Source: JASHUC01 sp035606175
Lineage (GTDB): Bacteria > Pseudomonadota > Gammaproteobacteria > Steroidobacterales > Steroidobacteraceae
Reading direction: 5' to 3'
Assembly: GCA_035606175.1 (NCBI GenBank)
Contig: DATNFW010000013.1
Span: 1-64,000 of the forward strand
DNA length: 64,000 bases
The notes below the pieces were generated by a model. The model saw only the letters and a program-made list of their open reading frames with translations. It was not told where the DNA came from and ran no database searches. The first letter of the stretch is position 1; each line of letters begins with the position of its first letter. Below are positions 47,749 to 59,286 of this stretch, one piece after another. A program made the position numbers and the translations under genes.

Positions 47749-47786
47749 GCGCTCGATTATAGACATGCGATGCAGGTGCGCGTCAG
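47749..47786 (-). promoter_or_regulatory. Possible promoter giving leaderless nudJ mRNA
   Basis: On the minus strand TATAAT occupies 47761-47756 and CTGACG (weak -35 match) 47786-47781, with a long 19-base spacer. The expected start point falls at or one base before the ATG at 47748, so the message would have no leader. Weak support only. Confidence 0.3.
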
Positions 47787-48403
47787 GCGCGGGCGCGGGC
47801 GGCGCGCAGCGCATCCTCGGGGGCGCTGCGCATCCAGAGGGCGTCGAATTCGGTCAGATAGACTCGTGCGATCGACGGATTGTTGAAGTCGGCGATGCCG
47901 TCCCACGTGTCGGCGCGCAGCCGGTACACGACGGCTCGATCGTCCGCGACGAGATACGCTCCGGCTCGCGCCGCTGCCGGTGTGCGCTCGGCCGCCGGCA
48001 CCTCCACGATGTGCCGAATGTCGATGTAGCTCGAGAGGCGCCGCCCCATTGCCGCGAAGCGGTTGCTGTCGCGTACCACGCGTGCGGGGTCTGCAAGCAG
48101 CACGCGAACCTTCGAGAAGCTGCGCGAGAGCACGAAGCGTTTGATGATTTCGAGAAACGCACTCTGATCGTACAGATCGGGCTCTAGATCCGGGGTGTAG
48201 ATCGAGATCATGCGCTGCGCCGAGGAGGCCGCGGTCTCCACGGCCGCGCGCGCCTCATCGAGCGAAGTGAATACGGTGAGCGACTCCGCCGAGCGCGTCG
48301 GGGCGGTGTGGCCCGCGGGCGATTCGGCGAGCGGGGCGGCGCATCTCGCGCCCGCCAGCAGCGCGAAAACGCCAATCGGCTCAGTTTCCCCGGATGGTTT
48401 CAT
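47783..48403 (-). CDS. Hypothetical protein, DUF7931-like (phospholipase D-like fold)
   Basis: About 206 residues. The C-terminal part (from about 40) resembles a gammaproteobacterial family (DUF7931 in memory): RMISIYTPDLEPDLYDQSAFLEIIKRFV, then SYIDIRHIVEV and TWDGIADFNNPSIA, with a phospholipase-D-like look but no HKD motif. Function unknown. The start at 48403 is uncertain; the frame extends to a GTG at 48463. It lies between purB and nudJ on one strand. Confidence 0.65.
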   Translation of the reverse strand: MKPSGETEPIGVFALLAGARCAAPLAESPAGHTAPTRSAESLTVFTSLDEARAAVETAASSAQRMISIYTPDLEPDLYDQSAFLEIIKRFVLSRSFSKVRVLLADPARVVRDSNRFAAMGRRLSSYIDIRHIVEVPAAERTPAAARAGAYLVADDRAVVYRLRADTWDGIADFNNPSIARVYLTEFDALWMRSAPEDALRAARARA

Positions 48404-48513
48404 CTCTTTTTTTGAAGTGGGCCCGCATCGGGCCTCGATGATCTTAGGAATCTCGCGGCGCACAATGAGTGCAGCCGGTCACGCTTTGAAGCGTCGAGGG
48501 GCTCGCGTATGGC

Positions 48514-49884
48514 TCAAAGAGCCGCTTCGCGGGCAAGCCGCGCGGCCAACCCGACATAATCTGCCGGGCGCAGCCTCCGGAGCGCGGCTTTCAGCGGCTC
48601 GGAAAGAGGTAGGGAATCGATGAGTGCGGCGAGCGCTTCAGGCTCGACAGAGCGCCCGCGCGTCAATGATTTCAGCAGCTCGTAGCCTTCGGGTACACCC
48701 GCCGCGCGAAGCGCCGTCTGGTAGGCCTCGGCGAGGACCTCCCAGGACCCGTCCACGTCGGCCGCGATGCGCACCGGGTCCGCCTCTACCTTGCCGAGAC
48801 CGCGCAGGAGAGCGCGCCACGCAATCAGCGCGTGTCCGAGCGCGACGCCGATGTTGCGCAGCACGGTCGAGTCGGTGAGGTCGCGCTGCCAGCGCGAGAC
48901 GGGAAGCTTCTCGGAGAAATGCCGGAGCAGCGCGTTCGCGACGCCGAGATTGCCCTCGGCGTTCTCGAAGTCGATTGGATTGACCTTGTGCGGCATCGTC
49001 GAGGAGCCGACCTCGCCCGCGACCGCTCGCTGTTTCAAATAGCCGAGGGAGATGTAACCCCACGCATCGCGACAGAAGTCGATGAGGATCACGTTCGCGG
49101 CGGCGACCGCATCGCAATACTCGGCGATCCAGTCATGGGGCTCGATTTGCGTCGTGTACGGGTTGTAGGCGAGCCCGAGCGATTCGACGAACTCGCGCGC
49201 GACCCGCGGCCAATCGATTCCAGGGAGCGTCGCGACGTGCGCATTGAAGTTGCCGACTGCCCCGTTCCATTTGCCGAGAATTTCCACAGCCTCGAGGCGG
49301 CGCCGTGAGCGCGCGAGGCGCGCGGTGAAATTCGCAAGCTCCTTGCCGAGCGTCGTCGGGCTCGCGGGCTGGCCGTGAGTGCGTGCGAGCATCGGCAGGG
49401 CGGCATACAGCTGCGCGAGTCTCGCAGTCTCGCGTGCGACCTCACCGAGGGCGGCATCGAGCAACGCGCGCGCCTGCCCGAGCAGGCGGGCATAGCTTAC
49501 GTTGTTCACGTCCTCGGACGTGCAGCCGAAGTGAGTGAGCTCGAGGGTCGCGGCGGAGGCTCCGGCGGCGGCGAGCTGCTCGCGGACGTAGTACTCCACC
49601 GCCTTCACGTCGTGATTGATCCGGGCCTCGATGCGTTTGACCGCATCGGCTGCTTGAGCAGGCGGCGCCTCGGCGAGCGCACTCGCCCGTGCGCGCGTCT
49701 CCGCACTGAGTCGCGCACCGGGGAGCTCAGGTACGCTCGCCGCGAGATGCAGCAGCCAGCGGGCCTCGATGCGGATGCGCTCGCGATTGAGCCCGGCCTC
49801 ACTCATCAGGCTCCGCAGCGGCTCGGTCGCGCTCCGGTAGCGGCCGTCGATGGGAGAGAGCGCTTCGGTCGGGGGAGAGGACAT
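48514..49884 (-). CDS. purB: Adenylosuccinate lyase
   Basis: A 456-residue enzyme of purine synthesis, releasing fumarate at two steps. The superfamily signature VGSSTMPHKVNPIDFENAEGN is present, plus LTHFGCTSEDVNNVSYA and ARTHGQPASPTTLGKE. It leads the minus-strand run to mnmA and acnA with no strong Shine-Dalgarno. It is divergent from fumC, whose enzyme consumes the same fumarate. Confidence 0.96.
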   Translation of the reverse strand: MSSPPTEALSPIDGRYRSATEPLRSLMSEAGLNRERIRIEARWLLHLAASVPELPGARLSAETRARASALAEAPPAQAADAVKRIEARINHDVKAVEYYVREQLAAAGASAATLELTHFGCTSEDVNNVSYARLLGQARALLDAALGEVARETARLAQLYAALPMLARTHGQPASPTTLGKELANFTARLARSRRRLEAVEILGKWNGAVGNFNAHVATLPGIDWPRVAREFVESLGLAYNPYTTQIEPHDWIAEYCDAVAAANVILIDFCRDAWGYISLGYLKQRAVAGEVGSSTMPHKVNPIDFENAEGNLGVANALLRHFSEKLPVSRWQRDLTDSTVLRNIGVALGHALIAWRALLRGLGKVEADPVRIAADVDGSWEVLAEAYQTALRAAGVPEGYELLKSLTRGRSVEPEALAALIDSLPLSEPLKAALRRLRPADYVGLAARLAREAAL

Positions 49885-49895
49885 GCCGGGCGGGA

Positions 49896-49920
49896 CTCGC
49901 GTGACGGGGCTCGCGTGACG
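49896..49920. repeat. Direct repeat in the purB / fumC divergent region
   Basis: CTCGCGTGACG occurs at 49896-49906 and 49910-49920, a 14-base period, in the 128-base gap between divergent purB and fumC. It could be a two-site operator or chance duplication. No known regulator box is recognised. Confidence 0.5.
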
Positions 49921-50012
49921 AGAAAAAGGATGCGACGATTCGAGATCATACCGCATGCGCTCGCCGGCTCGCTCTATCCCGCCGCGCGGGCGTGCCGGAC
50001 GGAGTGGTGCAC

Positions 50013-51413
50013 ATGACGAATCCTTCACATCGAATCGAACGCGACAGCATGGGAGAGCTGGAAGTGCCGGCGGAGGCGCTCTGGGGAGCGCAGACCCAGC
50101 GGGCGGTGCAGAACTTTCCGGTGAGCGGACGACGGATGCCGCGCGGCTTCATTCGCGCGCTCGGTCTCATCAAACAGGCGGCGGCCGGGGCGAATGCGAA
50201 GCTCGGCCTGCTCGAGGAGCCGGTCGCGCGAGCGATCGCCGAGTCGGCCGCCGAGGTCGCTCAGGGACTGCACGATGCGCAGTTCCCGATCGATGTATTT
50301 CAGACCGGCTCCGGCACGAGCACCAACATGAATGCGAACGAGGTGATCGCGCACCTCGCTGCGCGCCGCCTCGGCCGCACCGTGCATCCGAACGATCAAG
50401 TGAACATGTGCCAGAGCAGCAACGATGTGATCCCGACGGCCATTCAGGCCGGCGCGGCGCTCGCGGTGCACGGCGAGCTCTCACCCGCGCTGCTGCATGC
50501 GTGCGAAGTCCTGCGCGCAAAGGAGCGCGAGGTCGACTCGGTCGTAAAGACGGGTCGTACTCATCTCATGGATGCGATGCCCGTGACGCTCGGGCAGGAG
50601 CTCTCCGCCTGGCGCACCCAGCTCGAGAACGGCCATGCGCGCCTCGAGAGCGTAGCCCCGCGGCTCACCGCGCTCGCGCAGGGCGGCACGGCCGTGGGGA
50701 CCGGCATCAACGCGCACCCGCAGTTTGCGGAGGTGTTCTGCCGCGAGTTGAGCGGGCTCACACCGATCACGTTTCATCCGAGCCGCAACTATTTCGAATC
50801 GCTCTCCTGCCAGGACGCAGCGGTCGAGCTTTCGGGGCAGCTGAAGGTGATCGCGGTAAGTGTGCTCAAGATCTCGAACGACCTGCGCTGGATGAACAGC
50901 GGGCCGCTCGCAGGGCTCGGGGAGATAGCGTTGCCTGCCCTGCAGCCGGGCAGCAGCATCATGCCGGGCAAGGTCAACCCCGTCATTCCCGAAGCCGCGG
51001 CGATGGTGGCTGCGGAGGTGATCGGCAACGATGCGACGATCACCGTGGCGGGCCAGTCGGGCAACTTTCAGCTCAACGTAATGCTCCCGGTCATCGCCTA
51101 CGATCTACTCGAGAGCATCCGCCTGCTCGCCAACGTCGTGCGGCTGCTCGCCGATCGTGCGATCGCCGGGTTCACCGTGAACCGCACGCGGCTCGCCGAG
51201 GCTCTCGAGCGCAATCCGATCCTCGTCACCGCTTTGAATCCCGTGATCGGCTACGAGAAGGGCGCCGCCATCGCCAAGAAGGCATATGCGGAGGGCCGGC
51301 CCGTACGCGAAGTGGCTGAGAAGATGACCGATCTGCCCCGAGAGGAGCTCGCGAAGCTCCTCGATCCGACGGCGCTCACGCGGGGCGGCCTCGAGGGCCG
51401 GGGCCGCGAGTGA
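50013..51413 (+). CDS. fumC: Class II fumarase
   Basis: A 466-residue enzyme of the TCA cycle. Signatures are TGSGTSTNMNANEV, NMCQSSNDVIPTA, KTGRTHLMDAMPV and the superfamily loop GSSIMPGKVNPVIPE. ATG 50013, with GGAG 9 bases before it, is preferred over the longer frame from 49992. It overlaps the NUDIX gene by four bases (GTGA). Confidence 0.96.
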   Translation: MTNPSHRIERDSMGELEVPAEALWGAQTQRAVQNFPVSGRRMPRGFIRALGLIKQAAAGANAKLGLLEEPVARAIAESAAEVAQGLHDAQFPIDVFQTGSGTSTNMNANEVIAHLAARRLGRTVHPNDQVNMCQSSNDVIPTAIQAGAALAVHGELSPALLHACEVLRAKEREVDSVVKTGRTHLMDAMPVTLGQELSAWRTQLENGHARLESVAPRLTALAQGGTAVGTGINAHPQFAEVFCRELSGLTPITFHPSRNYFESLSCQDAAVELSGQLKVIAVSVLKISNDLRWMNSGPLAGLGEIALPALQPGSSIMPGKVNPVIPEAAAMVAAEVIGNDATITVAGQSGNFQLNVMLPVIAYDLLESIRLLANVVRLLADRAIAGFTVNRTRLAEALERNPILVTALNPVIGYEKGAAIAKKAYAEGRPVREVAEKMTDLPREELAKLLDPTALTRGGLEGRGRE

Positions 51414-52129
51414 CGGCGACGCCGCCACAGGGAGCGGCGCTTGCCGCCGAAGGGATCGACTGGCGACGCCGGATCCGCGAGCGTCTGGCCGGCACGGCTC
51501 CGCGGCACGACCGGAGCGAATGGCTGATTCCGGGCCTCGATCTCGAGGAGAGCCGCAAGCTGCGGGAGTTCTTCCCGCTCGACCCGATCGCGGCTGCCGT
51601 CCTCGTGCCGATCGTCGATCGGCTGCCGCAGCTGACGGTGCTGCTCACACAGCGGGCGACGAAGCTGCGCCACCACGCAGGGCAGGTGAGCTTTCCCGGC
51701 GGACGGCTCGAGCCCTACGATGAGGGGCCGCGCGCGGCCGCGCTGCGCGAGGCGCGCGAGGAGATCGGCCTCGATTCGGCGTTGATCGAGGTGGTCGGGT
51801 ATCTGCCCGATCACATCGTGATCAGCGGCTTCCGGGTGACACCGGTCGTCGCGTTCGTCTCGCCCGCCTTCGAGTTGCTGCTCGATGTGCAGGAGGTCGA
51901 GGATACATTCGAGGTGCCGCTCGCCTACGTATTCGAGCCTGCGAATCATCGCGTGCGCCGGCGACGCTTCGGCTTCGGCCGAGGAGAGACGGAGGTGGAG
52001 CTGTGCGACATTCCCTATGGTGAGCGCAACATCTGGGGCGCGACCGCGGGCATGCTCATGACGCTCTACCGGCTGTGCATCGAGGAGCCCGGCTCCACGG
52101 GCCGCGTACCCGGGGCACGCGAGCAATGA
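51410..52129 (+). CDS. NUDIX CoA pyrophosphatase (NudL-like)
   Basis: A 239-residue protein with GTG start in a GTGA overlap. VSFPGGRLEPYDEGPRAAALREAREEIGL is the NUDIX box, preceded by LLTQRATKLRHHAGQ, the CoA-specific region of the NudL/Nudt7 branch. It cleaves CoA and its derivatives. The N-terminal 50 residues form an extension. It overlaps mazG by four bases. Confidence 0.88.
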   Translation: MTATPPQGAALAAEGIDWRRRIRERLAGTAPRHDRSEWLIPGLDLEESRKLREFFPLDPIAAAVLVPIVDRLPQLTVLLTQRATKLRHHAGQVSFPGGRLEPYDEGPRAAALREAREEIGLDSALIEVVGYLPDHIVISGFRVTPVVAFVSPAFELLLDVQEVEDTFEVPLAYVFEPANHRVRRRRFGFGRGETEVELCDIPYGERNIWGATAGMLMTLYRLCIEEPGSTGRVPGAREQ

Positions 52130-52947
52130 GCGAGCCATCCGTCGCTGCTTTGCTTGCCATCATGGCTCGGCTGCGCGACCCGAAGAGCGGCTGCCCGTGG
52201 GATCTTGCGCAGAGTTTTGCAACCATCGCGCCGTACACGATCGAGGAGGCGTACGAGGTCGCCGACGCGATCGAGAATGCCGACGCTGTCGAGAATCCCG
52301 ACGCGATCGATGCGGAACGGCTGAAAGACGAGCTCGGCGATCTGCTCTTCCAGGTCGTCTTCCACGCTCGCCTCGCCGAGGAGCGGGGCTGGTTCGGATT
52401 CGCGGATGTCGCCCACGCGATTGCAGAGAAGCTCACTCGGAGGCATCCACACATTTTTGCGGAGGAGGGCTTGCCGACCGATGCGGCCTCGCTCAACCGG
52501 CGCTGGGAAGAGCACAAGGCCGACGAGCGGGCGGCAGCCGCCAAGCGCCGCGGCGCGCTTGAGGCCGGCGTACTCGCCGATGTGCCGCGGGCGCTGCCCG
52601 CGCTGCGGCGCGCGGAGAAGCTCGGCAAACGCGCCAGCCGCGTGGGATTCGACTGGTCCTCCGCGGCCGACGTGCGCGAGAAGGTGCTCGAGGAGCTGCG
52701 AGAGCTCGACGCAGCTTGCGGGCATGCCCATACCGTTGAGGAGCTCGGCGATCTGCTCTTCGCGGTCGCGAACTGGGCGCGGCACCTGCGGGTCGATGCA
52801 GAAGGGGCACTGCGCGCCGCGAACGCGAAATTCGAGCGCCGCTTCGCGGCAATGGAGCGGCTCGCGCGCGAGCGCGGGCTCGCACTGCCAGCGCTCTCCG
52901 CCGCCGAGTGGGATGCGCTCTGGCGCGAGGTCAAGGCGGCAGTTTGA
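52126..52947 (+). CDS. mazG: Nucleoside triphosphate pyrophosphohydrolase MazG
   Basis: A 273-residue protein with two MazG domains: CPWDLAQSFATIAPYTIEEAYEV and the metal-binding LKDELGDLLFQVVFHA in the first, LEELRELDAACGHAHTVEELGDLLFAVANWAR in the second. It removes aberrant NTPs and affects ppGpp levels. An 18-base repeat adds residues between the helices of the first domain. The stop overlaps the convergent ALDH gene by 17 bases. Confidence 0.94.
   Translation: MSEPSVAALLAIMARLRDPKSGCPWDLAQSFATIAPYTIEEAYEVADAIENADAVENPDAIDAERLKDELGDLLFQVVFHARLAEERGWFGFADVAHAIAEKLTRRHPHIFAEEGLPTDAASLNRRWEEHKADERAAAAKRRGALEAGVLADVPRALPALRRAEKLGKRASRVGFDWSSAADVREKVLEELRELDAACGHAHTVEELGDLLFAVANWARHLRVDAEGALRAANAKFERRFAAMERLARERGLALPALSAAEWDALWREVKAAV
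52261..52314 (+). repeat. 3 x 18-base in-frame repeat in mazG
   Basis: Imperfect head-to-tail units starting at 52261, 52279 and 52297 (GCCGACGCGATCGAGAAT type) encode ADAIEN, ADAVEN, PDAIDA. Relatives have a shorter link at this spot between the two active-site helices. Confidence 0.85.
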
Positions 52948-54481
52948 AATCGATTCCTTGCGCAAGAGGCAGCGAGCGGCTCCAGTTGATCGTGCTCGTC
53001 TGCCGGCGCATGTAGGCCTTCCAGGCATCCGAGCCGGACTCGCGGCCGCCGCCCGTGTCCTTCTCGCCACCGAACGCGCCGCCGATCTCCGCGCCGGAGG
53101 TGCCGATATTGACGTTCGCGATGCCGCAATCGCTGCCGGCGTTGGACAGGAACCGCTCGGCGTGCCGGAGCCTTTCGGTGAAGATCGCCGAGGATAGCCC
53201 GTGCGCGGCGGCGTTCTGCTGCTCGATCGCCTCCGCGAGCGAGTCAACTGAAATCAAGTACAGAATCGGAGCGAAGGTCTCGGTCTGCACGATCGGCCAG
53301 TCGTTGCGCGCGCGAACGAGCGTCGGCTCGACGAAATGTCCCGCGCCGGGGATCCTGTGCCCGCCGTGGAGAACGACGCCGCCTGCCGAGCGCACCTCGG
53401 CGACGGCCTTCTCGAATCGCTCGACGGCCGCCGCATCGATGAGCGGCCCCATGAGCGTGCCCGAGGCGAGGGGATCCCCGATGCGGACCTGCCGATAGGC
53501 TGCGCTGAGCCGCTCCTCGAGCTCGGCGCGCCGCGCCTCGTGCACGAGCACGCGCCGGGTCGTGGTGCAGCGCTGACCGGCCGTGCCGACGGCGCCGAAG
53601 ACGATCGCCGGTACGGCGAGCTGCAGATCGGCGCTCTCATCGACGATGATGGCATTGTTGCCTCCGAGCTCGAGGAGGCTTTTGCCGAGTCGCCTCGCGA
53701 CACGCTCCGCGACTTGCCGGCCGACTGCCGTCGAGCCGGTGAAGGAGACGAGTGCGACACGGCGATCTTCGACGAAACGTGTTGCGAGCTCGGTACCCGC
53801 ATCGATGAAGAGCTGAAAGACCGGCGGGGCGCCCTGCGCTTCGAGCACGCGGCTGCAGATCCTCTGCACGGCGATCGCGGAGAGTGGTGTCTTGGGCGAT
53901 GGCTTCCAAACGGACACGTTCCCGCAGACGGCTGCGAGGAACGCGTTCCACGACCACACCGCGACCGGAAAATTGAACGCGGAGATGATCCCGACCACGC
54001 CCAAGGGGTGCCACTGCTCGTACATCCGATGCTCCGGCCGCTCGGAATGCATCGTGAGCCCGTAGAGCATGCGGGATTGGCCGACCGCGAAATCCGCGAT
54101 GTCGATCATCTCCTGCACCTCACCGAGTCCCTCGGCGAGGATCTTCCCGTTCTCGAGACTCACGAGTGCACCGAGGTCGGCTTTGGCGCTGCGCAGCGCC
54201 TCCCCGATCAGGCGCACGATCTCACCGCGCTTCGGTGCAGGCACGTCGCGCCATGCGGCGGCCGCACGTGCGGCGGACTCGAGCACGCGCTCGTAATCGG
54301 CGGCGCTCGCCGCGCGAACCGAGGCGATGCGCTCGACCGTTGCCGGATTGCGCACGTCGATGAGCGCACTCGCGGCGTCACCCGTATCCGACCAGCCGTG
54401 CGAGCCGCTCCATGCACCGGGATTGAGTGCGCCGACTCCGAGCCGCTCGAGCAACGCGGCAGGGGCAGTCGCGCCGGCCAT
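52931..54481 (-). CDS. Aminoadipate-semialdehyde dehydrogenase (ALDH7-like)
   Basis: A 516-residue aldehyde dehydrogenase with catalytic Glu271 in LLELGGNN and Cys305 in TAGQRCTTTRR. The pattern NPGAWSG near the start, FGGEKDTGGGRESGSDAWKAYMRRQTSTINWS at the end, and overall length fit the ALDH7A1 (antiquitin) branch, which oxidises aminoadipate semialdehyde/piperideine-6-carboxylate in lysine breakdown. It is coupled by TGATG to the saccharopine dehydrogenase gene. Confidence 0.9.
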   Translation of the reverse strand: MAGATAPAALLERLGVGALNPGAWSGSHGWSDTGDAASALIDVRNPATVERIASVRAASAADYERVLESAARAAAAWRDVPAPKRGEIVRLIGEALRSAKADLGALVSLENGKILAEGLGEVQEMIDIADFAVGQSRMLYGLTMHSERPEHRMYEQWHPLGVVGIISAFNFPVAVWSWNAFLAAVCGNVSVWKPSPKTPLSAIAVQRICSRVLEAQGAPPVFQLFIDAGTELATRFVEDRRVALVSFTGSTAVGRQVAERVARRLGKSLLELGGNNAIIVDESADLQLAVPAIVFGAVGTAGQRCTTTRRVLVHEARRAELEERLSAAYRQVRIGDPLASGTLMGPLIDAAAVERFEKAVAEVRSAGGVVLHGGHRIPGAGHFVEPTLVRARNDWPIVQTETFAPILYLISVDSLAEAIEQQNAAAHGLSSAIFTERLRHAERFLSNAGSDCGIANVNIGTSGAEIGGAFGGEKDTGGGRESGSDAWKAYMRRQTSTINWSRSLPLAQGIDFKLPP

Positions 54482-55650
54482 CAGGCTGCCCCCCGAAGCC
54501 TGCGCTGCTTGCCCGCCTTGCCGGAGACGACCACCTCGGAGGAGATGTCCTTGGTTGCGCCAGAGGCGTAGTACCGCCCGAATCGGTTCGTGAGGATTGC
54601 GCCGAGCCTGAACTGCTCCTGCGCGACGAAGCCGTTGTAATCGCCGGGATGTTGCAGGACGAGATCGACGAGCGACGTTATGCCCGCGGCCGTCGTCACT
54701 TGGATTGCAGACCAGAGTCGGCCGGCGATGAGCTGTGGATAGACCTTGTTGACGTAGTTCTCCTCGCGCAGCTCGCCTTCCTGGGTGCCCGTAACCGCGG
54801 CATACACGATCACAACGTCCTGCAACGTCTGCGGCACGGCGTTTTCGAGGATGCGCTTGAGGGTGGCGCGGTCATGGTTGAGCTTCAGGTCGTTCATGAG
54901 CAGGCGCATTTGCGCGCAGTGTCCCGGATAGCGGATCGTCTTGTAGTTCATCGACTCGACGCCGACCCCGTGAGTTTCGGCGAGCGAGCCGAGACCGCCC
55001 GAGGTGTTGAACGCCTCATAGAGCGTGCCGTCGATCTCGATCTCCTCGAGCCCCTCGAGCGGAGCGACGTCGACTATGCGCCCCTCCACGACCGCTTGAC
55101 ACGCATTGCCGTACTCGTTGATCAGTCCCTCGGTGGACCAGGTGAGCGAGTACTTGAGCACGTTGTTCGGATGCTGCGGCAAGGCGCCGACGCGCAGCTT
55201 CACCGTGCGGACGTCCTCGAAATGCGTAATCAGCTCGTTCGCAGCGATGCTGATGAAGCCGGGCGCAAGTCCGCACTGCGGGACGAATGCGCGCCGGCTC
55301 CCGGCCGCGATGCGGCGCACCGCGCGCGTGACCTCGACATCCTCCGTCAGGTCGAAATAGTGCACGCCCGCCGCCCGCGCACCCTCCGCGACCGCGATAT
55401 TGCAGTAATAGGGCAGACCCGAGATCACCGCATCGACCGGATGCGCATCGAGGTGGTGCTGAAGCGCCCCCGGCGCCATGGCATCGATGCTGAAGCTGCC
55501 GAGATGCGGGGAGCCGTGCGCTTTCGCGACCGCATCCGCCACGGCGCCGTCGAGGTCGGCGAGCTGCACTTCGTATGCGCCCGATTCCGCAAGCAGCCCC
55601 GAGATCAGAGCGCCGATCTTGCCGGCGCCGAGAATCAAAACCCGATGCAT
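54481..55650 (-). CDS. Saccharopine dehydrogenase family protein (lysine catabolism)
   Basis: A 389-residue protein. The N-terminal Rossmann domain has VLILGAGKIGALISGLLAESG, then GLPYYCNIAVAEGA and VPQCGLAPGFISI. The C-terminal domain has TWSTEGLINEYGN and GTQEGE. ATG 55650 is chosen from this motif; the longer frame is unlikely. With the downstream ALDH it fits saccharopine-dependent lysine degradation, where this enzyme yields glutamate and aminoadipate semialdehyde. The lysine-ketoglutarate reductase half is not here. Confidence 0.88.
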   Translation of the reverse strand: MHRVLILGAGKIGALISGLLAESGAYEVQLADLDGAVADAVAKAHGSPHLGSFSIDAMAPGALQHHLDAHPVDAVISGLPYYCNIAVAEGARAAGVHYFDLTEDVEVTRAVRRIAAGSRRAFVPQCGLAPGFISIAANELITHFEDVRTVKLRVGALPQHPNNVLKYSLTWSTEGLINEYGNACQAVVEGRIVDVAPLEGLEEIEIDGTLYEAFNTSGGLGSLAETHGVGVESMNYKTIRYPGHCAQMRLLMNDLKLNHDRATLKRILENAVPQTLQDVVIVYAAVTGTQEGELREENYVNKVYPQLIAGRLWSAIQVTTAAGITSLVDLVLQHPGDYNGFVAQEQFRLGAILTNRFGRYYASGATKDISSEVVVSGKAGKQRRLRGAA

Positions 55651-55810
55651 GCGATTCCCCCAAACCGTGAGGCGGGCTGTCGTCCCGAGGGCGGATGCGC
55701 CCAGAGGCGGTCGTGCCCCGAAAGGGGGCGAATTCTGCTCCCGCGGCCCCGCCGGCGCCAGCCTGCGGCCGGTTCGTGGTAGGCTCCGCGCCGCCCATTC
55801 GCACCGTCCC

Positions 55811-57181
<1,371 letters not shown>

Positions 57182-57183
57182 TC

Positions 57184-58520
<1,337 letters not shown>

Positions 58521-58524
<4 letters not shown>

Positions 58525-59234
58525 GTAAGTCGGGGACGGTCCGGGGTCGCGCAGTCGCGCAGCAGGGGAGGCTCCCTCGGGTCGATCGCTCCGATCGTTC
58601 GGTTTACGACCCGGACTGCACGCGCTGCCCGCGGCTCGCAGAATTCCTCGCGGAGTGCCACGCGCGCTATCCGACGTACTGGAGCCGGCCGGTCGCCTCG
58701 TTCGGCGATGCCGCTCCGCGAATCGTACTGGTCGGGCTCGCACCCGGGCTGCATGGCGCGAATCGCACCGGGCGCCCCTTCACGGGGGATTACGCCGGAA
58801 TTCTGCTCTACGAGACGCTGTTCGAGCTCGGGCTCTCGACACGACGGGAGTCGACGAGCGCCACCGATCCTCTCGAGCTGCGAGGCGTGCGCATCGTCAA
58901 CTCGGTCAAGTGCGTCCCGCCGGGCAACAAGCCGCTTCCCGATGAGATCCGCAATTGCAATGTCTATCTTTCCGCCGAGCTCGCGCGTCTAGCGAGCGCA
59001 CGGGTGCTCGTCGCACTCGGGCGGATCGGGCACGATGCGGCGCTCAAAGCGCTCGGTCTGAAGCGCTCGGCGTATCCATTCACACACGGCGCCGAGCACC
59101 GCTTGGACGGCACGCGGCACCTGCTCGATTCCTACCACTGCAGCCGATACAACACCCAGACCGGGCGGCTGACGGCGACCATGTTTCGCGCCGTGGTCCG
59201 CCGGGCATGCGATCTCGCGGGCCTCGAGCACTGA
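58521..59234 (+). CDS. Family 5 uracil-DNA glycosylase
   Basis: A 237-residue iron-sulfur protein. Motif A is VGLAPGLHGANRTGRPFTGDYAG and motif B is DSYHCSRYNTQTGRLT, as in UDGb. Four cysteines for the [4Fe-4S] cluster are CTRC near the N-terminus and those in VKCVPPGN and RNCNVY. Family 5 enzymes remove uracil, hypoxanthine and ethenocytosine without the usual Asp/Asn catalyst. GTG in a GTGA overlap fixes the start. UvrC follows, giving two repair genes together. Confidence 0.9.
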
Positions 59235-59286
59235 TCGCCGGAGCCGCCCATGGCTCGCGAGCCGCGACGGCGGCAGAATCGCGATC

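Noticed and set aside
48411..48434. GC hairpin (GGCCCG-ATG-CGGGCC) near a T-run as a terminator
   Set aside because: On the minus strand the hairpin is followed by A residues; on the plus strand the T-run precedes it. The order is wrong for an intrinsic terminator on either strand.
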